A stretch of 64,000 bases of DNA from Phoenix dactylifera (lineage: Eukaryota; Streptophyta; Magnoliopsida; Arecales; Arecaceae), in assembly GCF_009389715.1 (NCBI RefSeq), contig NW_024067891.1:310001-374000 (forward strand). Reading direction: 5' to 3'. Made by a program: the position numbers and the translations under genes. The notes beneath the pieces were generated by a model that was given only the letters and a program-made list of their open reading frames with translations, did not search any database and had not been told where the DNA came from. Below, piece after piece: positions 32,761 through 46,033 of the stretch (within the stretch, counting starts at the first letter, position 1; every line of letters begins with the position of its first letter).

Positions 32761-34497
32761 GGTTTTGTGTGTCTCGGCACCAGCGCCTCCTTCAACTTGG
32801 ACGATAATTAGATGATGGAAGGAGATGTGGAAGCTTTTCGGCGGTGGTGCGGGTAGGTGGAAACTTTCGTGCTCTCCTTTGGGTTTAGGGGTTTAATTTA
32901 TCACGGGGAGAGGCAGAAGGACCCGAGGAGTCCATGCAAGCGCCCGTGCCTCGGAGAGGATGGCGGACTCTTTTCGTCCTGATCTTCTTTTGGTTTGGAT
33001 TCCGGGCTGGACTTGGTGCGCTGTCATGCTTTGATTTGCTTTTGGTTTGGGTGAGTGGTCTCGGGGGACAGGGATGGCATGCCTCTTTTTGTCTCCGTCT
33101 GCTGTCTGAAGTAGAGAGTGGGTTCACGTGAGAGTGCAACAAGTTGCCGCCAGCTGAGGCCATATACCTCTGTGGTCTTCAGATTAAAGAAACGTTACGC
33201 CCATTGATTTAAACAGTGGTTATGGATACTTCTGTTGTACGTGAATACAGCTTCCTGTATCCGGCTTCCTTGAGTCTTAACAAATGTAGCGGTTAAAAAA
33301 CGTAAAAATACCTCTGGTTTGCTCAAATTTTGAGTGCTGAATTGGATATATAAGTTACCTTCAGTTTTGTTCCTGAATCCTTTTCCTGCTATTAATTGTT
33401 GGCAATTGATAGAAAGCTGGTGAATTTTAAGGATATAGGAAAAGAGAATTTGAAGAACTTAATGCATTCGGAAGAGTGAAAACTTGACAGCATTTCTGTT
33501 CTTTTTCTATTAATTTCCTTGACTTTTTATCTCAAAAAATTTAGTATCATTTTCTATCCCTACATGCACTACATGGCTATGTCTGCAGTCAATCACAGCC
33601 ACTCCTTTTTATAAATTTCATTCATCAAACACTTATTTCAGTGCACCATTATAGGAACGAGTGACGTTGATTAGCTCCGTACATGGCCATTTGGCACAGT
33701 GATGTTGGGTATAATTCCTCGTAGGTCCCCACTAAGCAATTGGAATTAGATTTGACACATACTTATAGGCATCTTGTATTTGGCTCCTATACAATCATGC
33801 AACCATTTCTTCAAGCATTTTAATCTTATATAGCGCTATCAAATTAGTCCCTAGGCTGAGTGACACCAAGAGTCTTATATTTTTAGCCGTTAGAAGAAGA
33901 ACCAAAAAAACTGCTACAAAGTGGAACGGTTTAGAGGCAAAAACTTGTCCATGGATGGCTATTGACTCACAATGAACTGTCATATCCTCTGCCTCCCTAA
34001 ATTTTCCTTTTAATGGTAGGACTGCATCCAAGCTTTAATGTAATTTCCAAGGGTGTACTTCCAATCTAAATTGCTGACAATCATGGACCATGATAAACGA
34101 TGATGATGATGAAATGTAATAACTATAGATAGTACCTTCTAGGGGCAAGACATCATAAATAAGAGTGATCACTTGCTATCAATAGAGTACGGGGCTTCCA
34201 AAAAATTATCATAGTGCTACAACAATGTGCACATAGAAGTGTATATTCCTAGCTTTTTCAACCACCTCAGTATATCATTTGGAGATAATTTCTTTGCTTT
34301 GAAGAATGGTTGCTTTATTTGTTGCTATTTTTTTGGCAGTTCCCTCGCATGCTCTTTCTTCATTGATTCCTTCTCGATGGTCATTATATACTTGTTTTTT
34401 TCTCTTTTCTCTTTATTCTCTTTCTTTCAATTCTCCCTTTAACTTTCTCTCTCTCTTTTCACTTTCTATGTCCTCTTTCAATCTATTACATGGATAC
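32761..34497. other. Upstream region of the glycoprotein gene and spacer
   Basis: The 5' end of the minus-strand gene faces this region. A GC-richer block at 32770-33170 probably holds its leader and promoter, but no clear TATA box was found. The rest is AT-rich without a gene. Confidence 0.45.
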
Positions 34498-35700
34498 TGT
34501 CACATTCTGCAGGCACGTGCCAAGCACGTAGCACACAATCGCACATCCATAAAATTTAATCCCTACATAACATGCCAATCCTATCCTTTCTCATCTATAA
34601 CATATCAATAACTCAGACAGTGGTATTAATAAAGCAATAATACTTCTAGAACAATAGTTTAAAATAAATTTCTAAAAAATCTCATAAAATAAATAAAAGA
34701 AAGTCCATACAAATTTGCTATTAATCCATTTATTTTAAAAAGATGCAAATGAAGTCAACTAAGCCCTATACTTCTCTCCGCTCAGCCCATTGTCCCAGTC
34801 CAATTTTACACCTAGGCATCTAAAAGATATGAAAAAGAGATGAGTGAGCTATAGCACAGTAAGTCATCATTATCTTTAGTTGGATCCAACATATTAAGTA
34901 CTAAAAAATACAAATTTTTAAAATATAAAATTTTCAATTATAAATAGAAGCACGTTGTCTAATCTAAGATAAAATTTTTACAAAAGCATGATTGCTGACA
35001 TAATTTTCAAAATATTTAATCGATCCGATCAAGAATTAAATTTCCAATTTAAAGTAGTTATTCCATCCGCTCTCTCTTATCTTATGTGACTATGACAATA
35101 ATTAGTCATTTCACAAAGTCAAATGAGACTAACTCTTGAACAAGAAACATGCTCTTGATTAGTATGTGCCAGCGATCCGTCTTGATTGGCTAGGCTCAAA
35201 AGGAAACTAAATTTGAGTCATATGAAAACATCCTAGCAAGCAGCATGTGCTGGTGATTAGCCTCGACTGGCTAGACTTGAAGTTAAACTAGCTTTTGAAC
35301 ACATGTGGTTAACAATCAGCCAAGTTAGCTAGATCTAAATCATAGTCAAACTAGAAATCGACTATATTGTCTAATTAATATCAATTATTTAGGCATATGA
35401 CCAATCTATATATCCATGGTTTTACAAACAACATTTAATTGACCATTTCATACAACATAATGAGGTCTCATCAAATCAATACGTATTTTATACAACTTAA
35501 ATTAATATCATGCTCAAGTTACTCTAGATCCATAATTTTAAAATTTAATGAAGAGCATTGACAATAATTATTTTGAATATAAATGTCATTATGCATAAAT
35601 AATTTTCACTATCATCATTTCAAATATTTAAATTCTTTTTCTCACAGGCATGTATAAAGCTAGCAATTATTTTCATATTCTTTTCAAAATTATGAATAAA
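34498..35700. repeat. Decayed Ty3-type LTR with three degenerate repeats
   Basis: It opens with tgtcacattctgcagg at 34498. Like the LTR at 1470 it has a 'gagcta...cagtaag' phrase (34846-34865). Three degenerate copies of a block containing 'catgtgctggtgattagcctcgactggctaga' variants follow at about 35155, 35240 and 35300. The right edge is not defined. Confidence 0.45.
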
Positions 35701-35739
35701 CATTGAGGAGAATGAATTCATTAAGCCCTCTGAAACCAG

Positions 35740-37015
35740 CAGAGGAACTCGAAGGTTCAGATCTGCCCTTTTGTGTTGTTCGTCGAATTCTTACAAGTTC
35801 TAGGCAGGAGAAGAATGTGGAGGAGGATTAACAATAAACTAATATCTTCCATACTCGCATAGAGCACAACGATAAAGCCATGAACCTCATCATTCACAAC
35901 GGTAGCAGCCAACGACTTGCCTTTGAAAAGTTGAAGCTGAAGCTGGAACCCCATCCTAAACCTTACCAGGTGGGTTGGATCGACGACTCCTCTATTTCCG
36001 TCAAACAACGATGTTAGGTTTGCTTTTTATTGGGCAAAGAGTTCTATGATGAAGTTTGGTGTGATGTGTTGCCTATGAAGGTGTGTCACATCCTTTAGGG
36101 CCGTCCATGATTATTCGATCGATGGGTCAAATATGACGGTCATACAAATTGTTATTCATTGTATTTGGGCAGGAAGAAATTCGTGCTAAAGCTCTTTAGG
36201 ATCTCTAATTTCAAACCTGAAGTTTTTGTAAACCAAAGGGTCATCAATGCAGCGATTCAAAGAAATCAGCTGTGATATCGAGATATTTTATGCACTTGTT
36301 TCTAGGGAGGTTGGATCTGAAAATTCAAAAACTGTTATATTTGATTTTAGGTCTATTTTAAATTATTTTTTTGATATAATACCTGATGAATTCCCCAAGA
36401 AACTTCCACTCCTTCGAGACATTCAGCATGTTATTGATTTAGTACCGAATTCAAGTCTTTCCAATCTTCTTGCTTACCGGCTGAATCCGAAGGAGCATAA
36501 AGAGCTTCAATAATAAGTCAAGAGCTTTTGGACAAAGGCTTCATCAAAGAGAGCCTCAGCCCGTGCGCCATCTCCGCCCTACTCACGTCGAAGAAAGATA
36601 GAACGTGGCACAGGTGTGTGGACAACCAAGTCATCAACAAGATAACGGTCAAGTATCAATTTCTATTTTTCGATTTGACGATATGCTTGATTTGTTGCAT
36701 GGTTCATCTATTTTTTCCAAGTTGGACTTGAGAAGTGGTCACCATCAGATCCAGATCAGACCTGAAGACGAGGGGAAGACCGCTTTTAAGACCAAGGAGG
36801 GTCTTTATGAGTGGATGGTCATGCTGTTTGGCCTATCCAATGCGCCCAGCACCTTCATGCGCATAATGACACAAGTGTTGAAACCTTTTATTGGCAAATT
36901 CGTGGTTGTGTACTTCTATGATATTCTGATTTTCAGTCACAATCGAGAGGAGCATCAGCGGCATCTTCGACAAGTTGATGCAGGAGCAAGGCGCCCAATC
37001 CTTAGAGCGTGCGCA
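35740..37015 (+). pseudogene. Ty3/gypsy protease and reverse-transcriptase remnant
   Basis: The start repeats the protease-end region of the neighbouring gypsy copy at 39360-39800 with scattered stops. It then reads through the linker (DEFPKKLPLLRDIQHVIDLVP, 36380-36450), a start of reverse transcriptase ([27 protein letters not shown]) and, in another frame from 36605, [24 protein letters not shown] and [14 protein letters not shown]. The catalytic YLDD is changed to YFYD (near 36912). Frameshifts near 36510 and 36660 and many substitutions make it inactive. It breaks off at about 37015, just before an LTR. Confidence 0.8.
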
Positions 37016-37018
37016 TGA

Positions 37019-37733
37019 AGTTGGGTTTGATTTTTGGTTTATTTTGTCAATCGAGTCCTTAATTGAGTTGTAGTTTGCTGAATTGAGTCTTATAATTGAG
37101 TTTATGTAATTGATTGACAAGTGGCATCAAGGGGTCCACGTTATGTTGTGTGAAAAGAGGACTTGGTCCACTCCTACTTTGATTAGGAGTCTTACTTGAT
37201 CCCTTGACTTGGTCAAATCCTACCTTAGTTACAAGGTTAGTCATGAGTCTTAATCTGAGTTTTGTCATAAGATTAATTTTCTATTTTGTTCCAACTCCCC
37301 ATCTATTTAAAGGGTGGACATTGAAGAATAAAGGCAGAATTAGTTTGGCTTGCAATTGCTTTATGATCTAGAGGTGAGAGGCTTCTTCTTCCCTTTTGGT
37401 GAGGCTCCAAAGGCTCTTCTTCTTCCCTTTTGGTGAGAAGCCAGAAAAACCTCTTGAGTTTTGGGTAGAGGTGAGACTCTTCTGTTCAGCCCATATTTAT
37501 CATATTTATCTTATTCCTTCAAACCGCAGCATCTACCATTGAATCCTTTTTCGCCCTCCAACCTTCACATCATAATCCTTTAGATTTCAGATCTGATTTG
37601 TGGTTCTTCATCCCTTCCTTCTCACATCCAATAACCATAAACCATAGCCATCACACAAGAAAACATAGAGTAAGAGATTTTTGCAGCATATCTTAGTCCT
37701 CACCACATCCCAATCCCTTTCCTTTCTGCGTCA
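37019..37733 (+). repeat. 5' LTR of a Ty3/gypsy element
   Basis: It ends CA directly before a methionine-tRNA primer site at 37736. A 'tatttaaagg' TATA-like box is at 37302. A GA/CT-rich leader with the repeat 'cttcttcccttttggtgag' (two copies, 37382-37435) follows. The left border is uncertain because it abuts the remnant before it. Confidence 0.6.
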
Positions 37734-37735
37734 AT

Positions 37736-37747
37736 TGGTATCAGAGC
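37736..37747 (+). other. Primer binding site (initiator Met-tRNA)
   Basis: TGGTATCAGAGC, an exact match to the usual plant retrotransposon primer site. Confidence 0.85.
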
Positions 37748-38140
37748 AAAAGTCCTATACCAAAGCGTAGTTCCACCTCAATTTTATAGCCATCTATTTC
37801 TCTGCTATTTCATCACGCCCTCCCATCAACAATCAGCAAATTCATCACGCCATCTAAGAGTCCTCTTCCAAATAGGACTTTGCAATTTCAGCTGCACCAT
37901 AAAACAACCTTTAACCCATAGTTTTACATGCCCCAATCATCTGTTTTCTTCCGTTCATAATCACTAATCATCACGCCATCAGATTTAAGGAGTTCTAAAT
38001 ACTTTAGCACTCTTAATTTTCTCCATAATATATGCCATCCTAGAGTCCTACTTCGACTAGGATTCTGAAATTCTGCATATCCCTAAACAGCCGCCTACAC
38101 CAATCATCCATCACCCATCAAAAATCTTTTTTGTTTCATC

Positions 38141-39832
38141 ATGAGTACCCAGAGTGGACGTCCCTACAACAATGATAAACAACCAGAGGGGGACATAGCC
38201 GAAGTCCTCCAACAACTAGCTTTCTTGAACAGAAAGTTGGAGGCTCTTTGGACGCACACCTTCCACAGGCAAAACAACTCCGAGGATGATCATGGCGTCC
38301 ATGGTGATGCTGAAACTTGAGATCCAGATAACCCTGTTGCTGATGATCTCCCACCCTGACACCCACTTGGAGCCCCTCGAGCACTGGCACTAGCAAATCC
38401 TCACATGGGGATGCACTACGGAAACCAATATGGGCAGCAACAACATCGAAAATACGACGACTTTGACGACGGGTCAAAATGGGTACGTGTTGATGTTTTC
38501 AATTACAGTGGTGACCTTGATCCAAATAACTTTCAAGATTGGTTGTTATCGCTCGAAGATTACTTCGAGTGGTATAACATGTCTAGCGAATGAAAAGTTC
38601 ATTTTGTGAAGATAAAACTCAAGGGTCAAGCATGAGTTTGGTGGCACAGCGTGGAGGATAGGCTTCACCGACTTCGTCAACCTCCCATCACTGATTGAAA
38701 GGAGATGAGACTCAAGTTAAGAAAGAAGTTTCTTCCCCTTGATTATGAGGAGACTCTCTTTGAGGAGTTGCTGAAACTTCGACAAGGGGGTTCTACTGTG
38801 GAGGACTACACCTTCCGCTTCAACGAGTTGACGATCCACAGCAACATCACGGAGTCGGAACGTCAAACTTTGGCTCGGTACCGATCCGAGCTGAGGGAGG
38901 ACGTATGAAGAGAGTTGTTGATGGCTCGTATCTTCAGCATGGAGAAAGTGTTTCAGCTTGCCCTTTGTGTGGAGGTACAGCAACGGCAAAGGCATCCTAC
39001 TCCTACTCTCGCTGGGCGGGGACCTCCGGAACGCAGCAACAAAAGCACCCATTTCTCTCGAGGTATCTTCTCCTTCACACGATCTGAAACTTCTACAACC
39101 AGGGGTCCTAACCTAGAGCAGGGAATTTCGAAGCCTAGCGATAAAGCCAAAAGCCCCATGCCGCCAAGAGAAAATCACTCCGAATGCTACAAGTGCGGTG
39201 GCCATGGACACTTTGCGGTCGTTTGCCCTATGAAGGACCAGTGCTTCGCTTTAGTTTGTGAGGAGGATGAATTCGGTGAGTGCTTTGGAATTCTTCCTCA
39301 ATTTGTTGATCCTAATGATGAGGAAAATGCCACCGACGATGAGGAACCAGCGGAGGAACTCAAAGGGTCAGATCTGCCCTCTTGTGTTGTTCGTCGAATT
39401 CTTACAAGTTCTAGGCAAGAGGAAGACGTGGAGGAGGATTGGCGACGAACCAATATCTTCCATACTCGCGTGGAGCACAATAATAAGGTCATGAACCTCA
39501 TCATTGACAACGGCAGTAGCATGAACATCATCTCCAATGACTTGCTGAAAAGGTTGAAGCTAAAACCGAAACCTTATCCTAAGCCTTACCAAGTAAGTTG
39601 GATCGACGACTCCTCTATCCCCGTCAAACAATGATGTTTGGTTTTCTTTTCTTTGGGCAAAGAGTTCCATGATGAAGTTTGGTGCGATATGTTGCCTATG
39701 AAGGCATGTCACATCCTGTTGGACCGCCCATGGTTATTCAATCAACGAGTGAGATATGATGGTCATACAAATTGTTATTCTTTGTATTTGGGCAAAAAGA
39801 AATTTGTATTAAAGCTCCTTTCGGTCAAGGTA
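38141..39832 (+). pseudogene. Ty3/gypsy Gag and protease, broken
   Basis: Gag starts at ATG 38141 (MSTQSGRPYNND) and is stopped at 38318. The Gag core is seen from 38405 (KWVRVDVFNYSGDL, then NFQDWLLSLEDYFEWY), followed by LRQGGSTVEDYTFRFNEL near 38780. A zinc knuckle CYKCGGHGHFAVVC is at about 39184-39225. The protease region has IIDNGSSMNIISNDLL near 39498, with Gly-for-Ala and Asn-for-Thr changes relative to the family's D-S/T-G core. Multiple stops and frameshifts separate the pieces. At about 39833 the sequence switches within a codon run to copia, so the rest of gypsy pol is missing; a related pol piece lies at 35740-37015. Confidence 0.75.
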
Positions 39833-40770
39833 TGGTTGTCTAAGGAATTCTCCATGAAAGACCTTGGGAAAGCATCCTATATTTTGAAAATTAAGGTCTA
39901 TAGAGATAAATTTAAAAGGATGCTTGGCCTGTCACAGAAAATGTACATAGAGGAGGTGTTGAAGAGGTTCAGCATGGAAAACTCTAAAAGGGGATTGCTA
40001 CCCCTTAGGCATGGGATTCATCTCTCCAAGAAGATATGCCCCAACATATCTGAAGAGATTCAACACATGAGCAAGATCCCTTATGCTTCGGCTATAGGAA
40101 GCCTCATATATACCATGCTATGTACACGACCTGATATAGCACATGCTGTGAGTGTCACGAGCAGATATCAGTTGAATCCAGGTGAAGAGCATTGGACAGC
40201 TGTGAAGAACATTCTTAAGTACTTAAGAAGAACTAAGGATATATTCTCGGTCTTTGGAGGAGGATCAGAATTAAAGGTAGAAGGATACATAGATTCAGAC
40301 TTTATGACTGACATTGATGATAGAAAATCTACATCAGGATATGTGTTCTTGTGCAATGGTGGTTCGGTAAATTTGAAGAATTTCAAACAACCGATCATTG
40401 CAGATTCTACCATAGAAGCTGAGTACATTGCCGCCTCTGAAGCTGGAAAGGAAGCATTCTGGTACAAAAAGTTTGTTGAAGAGATAGGCGTGATATCATC
40501 AGATGCCATCACACTCTACTACGACAACAATGGTGCCATAGTGCTGGCTAAGGAGCCGAGGTCTCACCAGAAGTCCAAACACATATAGCGACGATATCAC
40601 TTGATACGCGATTACCACGAAAAGAAGTATGTAGAGGTGCATAGAGTAGACTCTACAGATAACATGGCGGACCCATTCACTAAGCAGTTGAGTCAGCAAA
40701 AGAAGAAGCACATCTTGAGAAGATGGGGCTTAGATATATGTCTGATTGGGTTTAGTGCAAGTGGGAGATT
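39833..40770 (+). pseudogene. Copia reverse transcriptase C-terminus and RNase H, family 2
   Basis: It starts abruptly at the gypsy junction with SKEFSMKDLGKASYIL, the segment after the YVDD motif. It continues through GSLIYTMLCTRPDIAHAV, VEGYIDSDF and STIEAEYIAASEAGKEAFW to KSKHI. There TAG at 40586-40588 interrupts the expected RRYHLIRD continuation, and MADPFTKQLSQQKKKH follows in the same frame. The polypurine stretch 'aagtgggagat' and the LTR start at 40771 come next. Confidence 0.85.
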
Positions 40771-42885
40771 GTTAGGAGTATGTCCTAGAAGCCAATTTGG
40801 TAGACGCATTGTAATTATTCTGGAGGCATGAAATTTGTACTTGATCTTTTATTAATTAATAAAATCAGGCATTTTGTTCATTCGTGTTATTATGTATCCA
40901 TGAATCGTCCTAGGGATTAATAAAATAATAACACAGATTTTTTTCAAGAGTTGAGAATTTAAGGCATGTGTCATTAATAGTTAATTTCTGAGTAGCTCCT
41001 GATCGATGGATCATCACGAAGGACGGTAATCGATCTGATGAAATTAGTGCACAGATCACTTTCTCGATGGACGAGTCTTAAGTCCATAGTGTGGGGACAC
41101 TGGGATGATTGTGCAAGTGCTTGTTATAGAACAAGAGTACTGAGCGTGACTAAAGCAAGAAGTCACTTGGATGTCTATCCACTCGTCAGTGACTTACTTG
41201 ATGCTGCAGTTGTATGACTAGTACCTAGACCCGCGATGCCTCAGCTAATCATGGTGAGGTTGCTGTAGTTTAACGAGCACATAAACATGGGCCCTAAGGA
41301 TCCTTGTGGTGCAGATTGGCTGCAGTAGGTTCACTGTCGGATTAGGGTTGCATCTAGATGGGATCTATCGACCTTGATAGATTAGGAGAGATTCTATATG
41401 ATTTATGAGACTAAGTTCGAAAGACCTTGGCCAGGGCAGTTCTGAAAAAAGAGGTTTTCAATCTCGAACTTGAGTCAAATGAATCTGATATAAGACAGAC
41501 GATGGAGTTTGACGAGTTATCCATAACTTCCGTCAGGTCAGAATCCATGATAGAGGTACTGTATCATACGCTAACTGCACCTAGAGAGGTTCATCCCTCG
41601 TTCTGCTGGGTTGTCACTATATGCTGCTAGGTGTCACTAGTGGATTGTAAGACTTGAAGGCATTCACTTGGTGATCAGTGAACCCTAAGAGTAGAGTTGA
41701 AATTATTTCAACCCATTGAAAAGAGTTTCGATGATATTATGATAGTGATCATAATATATCTCACTACTATTCAGAATAGAATCTATGGGATCACGCACAT
41801 TAGAAATTTTGAGTGTTCCAACGGTTGAATTGCGATTTAGAATTACAACTAAAATTGATTGTCAATTAGATTGACAAAAGGATTAACCCACTAAGAGTTA
41901 GTGAGTTAAGGAAGAAGGATTTGCAATTGGATTGCAATTTAATTGATTTAATTAGACCTAATTAAATTAGGTTTAACCTTATTAGATAAGGATGGGAAGG
42001 TCTAATTAATTGGAACTCCTTATTAGATCAGGAACTTGATTTATGAAGTTCAATTCAAGTCCTAATTGGATTAGGATTCATATAAATCAATTTGGAGGAC
42101 ACATTAGGTTCTAATTTGATTAGAATTCAAATGATCAGGGGGGACCATGTAAATCCTAATTGGATTAGGAGACCCACGCATGGAAGGAAGGGAGAGAGCC
42201 CTTCCTTCATGCGTGTGGAGCAAAGAAGGAAAGGAGGGGCGTCCGCCCCTCCTCCTTCTCACACACACAAAGAAAGGAGGGATGTCCGCCCCTCCTTTCC
42301 TATAATGGCCCCACGCCATGTGGAGTGGTAGATGCCCCTCTTCCTCCTCCTCGTTGATGCGGATTGCCACATGGCATGAGCACATCCCTTGGATTCTCTT
42401 CAAACTCTTTTAGGTAAGGGTTGCGATAGAATTAAGTAAGGGATGTTGCAGATTTTAGAGGGTTGAATCAAGGAGTGATTGATCTCTGAAATTATTCCTT
42501 ATTTGTATGGACATGAGATGCCTATTTAAAGGGACTAGGCGCGAGGCATAAGGTAATTGAAGCCCTCCTACTGCCGCCACCCTCTCTCCCTTCTCCCTTC
42601 ACTGGGGTATCCTCTTCTTCCTCCTCTTCGACGTTCGTCGTCCTCCTTCTTCTTCCTCTCAAAGTAATCAAGGAGTTGATTAAAAGGAGAGAAAGTCAGC
42701 CATCAAAGGTGATCTCTGCAAGGGAGCTAGAACCCCGGTGAGATCTTGGAGCGATCTATACCTCGTGTGGATACCTGTAAAGGCCGGATGCTTATGCAGC
42801 TTCAAGAGAACCAGAAATCCTACGATCATCAGATAGCGGTGAAGTTCTACCCGCTCAAAGGTAAAGATTAGATCTTTATAAATTC
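40771..42885 (+). repeat. Copia LTR, family 2, between two half elements
   Basis: It begins TGTTAGGAGTATGTCC after a purine-rich tract. It contains repeated 'cctaattggattagga' phrases (42000-42170) and inverted 'ggagggg' and 'cccctcc' blocks (42230-42300). A TATA-like 'tatttaaagggac' is at 42531, and a CT-rich leader runs to about 42660. No primer site is visible before integrase sequence begins near 42890, so the right border is approximate. Confidence 0.65.
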
Positions 42886-44753
42886 TATACAATTAGAAAT
42901 TGTACATTTAGATGTATGTGGGCCAAGGAGCACAAAAGCCAGAGGTGGATATTCTTATTTCATTACATTTACAGATGACCTATCTAGGTATGAATATGTC
43001 TTTCTTATGAGACATAAATCTGAATCATTTGAAATGTTCAAACTATTCCGTAATAAAGTAGAGAAACAAACTGGAAAGAGTATTAAAACTCTTCAGTCAG
43101 ACCGAGGAGGTGAATACCTTTTCAGTGAGTTTATGACATATCTAGGAGAGAGTGGGATCCTCTCTCAGTGGACTCCTTCTGGTACACCTCAATATAATGG
43201 AGTATCAGAAAGGAGAAATCGAACCTTGTTAGACATGGTTCGATCCATGATGGGGTATGCTAGTCTGCCAATATCCTTCTGGGGATATGCGCTCAAAACA
43301 ACTTGCTATATTCTTAATAAAGTTCCGAGTAAGTCTGTGGCTAAAACACCACATGAGATGTGGACAAGGCGTAAACCAGTGCTCACTCACCTCAGGGTTT
43401 GGGGGTGTCCGGCCTACGTCAAACATTTGAAAGCAGATAAACTCGAAGCTAGGTCTGATAGATGTTTCTTCGTCGGCTATCCAAAAAAAACTAAGGGTTA
43501 TTATTTCTACCTGGTTGAAAAACAAAAGTTGTTCGTCAGCAATAGAGCTGTCTTCTTGAAGAAGGAATTTCTTGGAGAAGAAACTAATGGCTCTAATGTT
43601 GAACTTGAAGAAATTCAACATGTAAAAGAACCGACACCACCCACTAAACCATTAGAACCTGATTTGATTAGATCAAGCCCAGAACCCATTATAGAAAACA
43701 TCCTTAAGGCGATCTGGTAGGGTACCACGTCAGCCGGACAAATACTACGATTTCTTGGTCCGAAACGGGGATCCTGTTGAGCTTGATGAAAATGATGAGA
43801 ATCCGATTACCTATATGGATCTAATGCAGAGGAACGACTCCGATAAATGGCTGGAAGCCATGCATTCCAAAATGAAATCCATGGAGGTCAATAATGTATG
43901 GACATTGGTTGACCCACCCGAAGAAATAAAACCCATAGGGTGCAAATAGATTTTCAAAAGAAAAAGGGGCGCAGACGAAAAGGTGGAGACCTACAAAGTC
44001 CGTCTGGTTGCCAAGGGATATCGTCAACGTTATGGTATTGACTACGACGAAACGTTTTCTTTCGTGGCAATGCTCAAATCTGTTCGGATTATGCTTGCGA
44101 TAGCAGCATATTTTGATTATGAAATCTGGCAGATGGATGTAAAAACTATCTTCTTAAAAAGTAATTTGGAAGAAGAGGTGTATATGATACAACCTGAAGG
44201 TTTTATATCTGCAGATGAATCAAAAGTGTGTAAGCTTCAAAGATTCATATATGGATTAAAGCAAGCTTCTCGGAGTTGGAACATACATTTGATAAAGTGA
44301 TCAGAACATATGGCTTCATTAAGAATGAAGAAGAACCTTGCATATATAAATGGGCTAACGGTTTAGTGATTGTATTTCTTGTTTTGTATGTGGATGATAT
44401 TCTCTTAATCGGGAATGACATCCCTCCATTCAAGGAATAAAAGTTTGGCTATCATCACAATTCTTCATGAAAGATTTGGGAGAAGCATCCTACATCCTAG
44501 GAATGAAGATTATAGAGATAGATCTAAAAGGTTGCTTTTGGGTTGTCCCAATCCATGTACATTGGTACCGTGCTGGAAAGGTTCAGCATGATGAATTCCA
44601 AGAATGGCTATCTTTCGATGGGCCATGGAATTTAGCTCTCTAGAAAGGATTGTTCGACAACTCCTCAAGAAAGAGAGACTATGAATAGAATTCTAAATGC
44701 TTCAGCAGTGAGATCTATTATGTACGCAATGACATGTACCATACCAGACATGG
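42886..44753 (+). pseudogene. Copia integrase and reverse transcriptase remnant, family 2
   Basis: The integrase part is open from before 43007 to about 43715: SDRGGEYLFSEF, GVSERRNRTLLDMVRSM, then LRVWGCPAYVKHL. A frameshift near 43710, a stop TAG at 43947-43949 (where GCKWIFKRK would be expected) and another frameshift near 44285 break the polyprotein. Reverse transcriptase follows: MDVKTIFLKSNLEEEVYM, then LYVDDILLIGND at about 44380. It decays after KDLGEASYILGMK and ends at 44753. Gag, protease and the integrase zinc finger are missing. Confidence 0.85.
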
Positions 44754-44843
44754 TGTCACGGCTCCTCGAATCGGGGCTGGACCGGACGCGGATTAAGGTA
44801 TAAACCAGATCGGGTCGCTGGAGGGGTTCGAGGTCTGACCGTG
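44754..44843 (+). repeat. Fragment of the chromovirus-family LTR
   Basis: This 90-bp piece starts TGTCACGGCTCC and matches the first 90 bp of the LTR at 62552. It stops after 'gaggtctgacc'. The next base block is the start of the SIRE-like LTR. Confidence 0.8.
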
Positions 44844-45671
44844 TGTTGCCCAAAGTGACAAGCCAAGAGAGGGGGGGGGGGTGAATTGGTTTCTCTAAAT
44901 TTTTAGTTCCTTAATGAAATTGTTAGATGATTGAATCACTTAGTTAATACTAGTTAAGTGCATGTAGTGAAAATAAAAAGACACACAAGGCAAACATACA
45001 AGAAGTATAGTAGTTTGGTGCCCTCCTAAGCACCTACGTCCACTCCCCAAGCGTCTCCTTGGAAATTCACTATAATCCCGCGGATTACAGTTGGATTGTT
45101 TTCCGGGCTCACAATCGAAAAACCTTTACACTTTGGTTTTCCGGGATCACCAAAAATCTATGTTGGTTTTGCGGGCTCACCAACAACCTACACCGTTGGT
45201 TTTACGGACTCACCAACAAACCTTACAAGAGTAAGTAAGAAGAAAAGATTTGAAACTCCTAGATGAGCAAATATAACAATTTTACACTAAGAGAAGAGAT
45301 GAGAAATAGTTATCGCTTTGAGGATGCTCTTCTCTTCTTTGCTAAGGTTACTTCACTTTACAATGGGTTGGTGGAGCTGTTGAATGCACACTTCATATTG
45401 CTCAACCACCTCCTTTTTGAGACTTGAATGAAGAACTTGAATGAAGAGCACTTGGGCTTGCTTTCTCTTGAATATGCTATTGATATTTTGCAAAAGATCC
45501 TTCCTCTGATGAATAGTATCTCTTTAAATACTTTCCAACTTCTATTAGTCGCTCCCCATTGGCTAGATTTGAAAAACTAGCCATTACTAGCCATTGAGAG
45601 CTCAAAAACTACTTCTGCAGAACTAGCCGTTATGCCCTTGCCCATGCTGGGGTCGACCCAAACTTTCCTGG
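44844..45671 (-). repeat. SIRE-like copia LTR, first part (split)
   Basis: It starts TGTTGCCCAAAGTGAC and carries a run of 11 G (44871-44881) next to 'gtgaattgg', a feature of SIRE-type LTR ends. The 'ccgggctcac' repeats at 45105-45200 recur in slightly different forms. It breaks at 45671 inside a GTCGAC-type repeat, where a gypsy LTR begins; the second part resumes at 57794. Confidence 0.75.
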
Positions 45672-46033
45672 TGTCACGTATGAAGGGATTTCAAAGCGAA
45701 TCCCAACAACATGCGGCTCGGTCTATCGAAGAAAACCGATCAGCCTTCCTAGCATGGGTACCTAGTCTCTATGACTTAGGTCACGCCTAACAATAATAAT
45801 GCAGCAAAACACAACACCAAAAAATATCACGAAGGAGAAGGAGAAATATAGGGGAAGAAAACTTTATTGAATAACCAATCAACTGATTACAATAAGCTCT
45901 CCTGGCCTCTCCCGCTCTACCGGATACCAATCCCTCCCCTTTGAGGGTCTTTTTATAGAGGAGCAACCTCCAATTACAAGTCCCTCATGAACTCAACTTC
46001 TCATGCACAAGATAAGGATGAATTCTAGATAAG

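Noticed and set aside
36833..37268. Minus-strand ORFs of 95 and 69 codons
   Set aside because: They are antisense to the gypsy reverse transcriptase and to the LTR that follows; no independent support.
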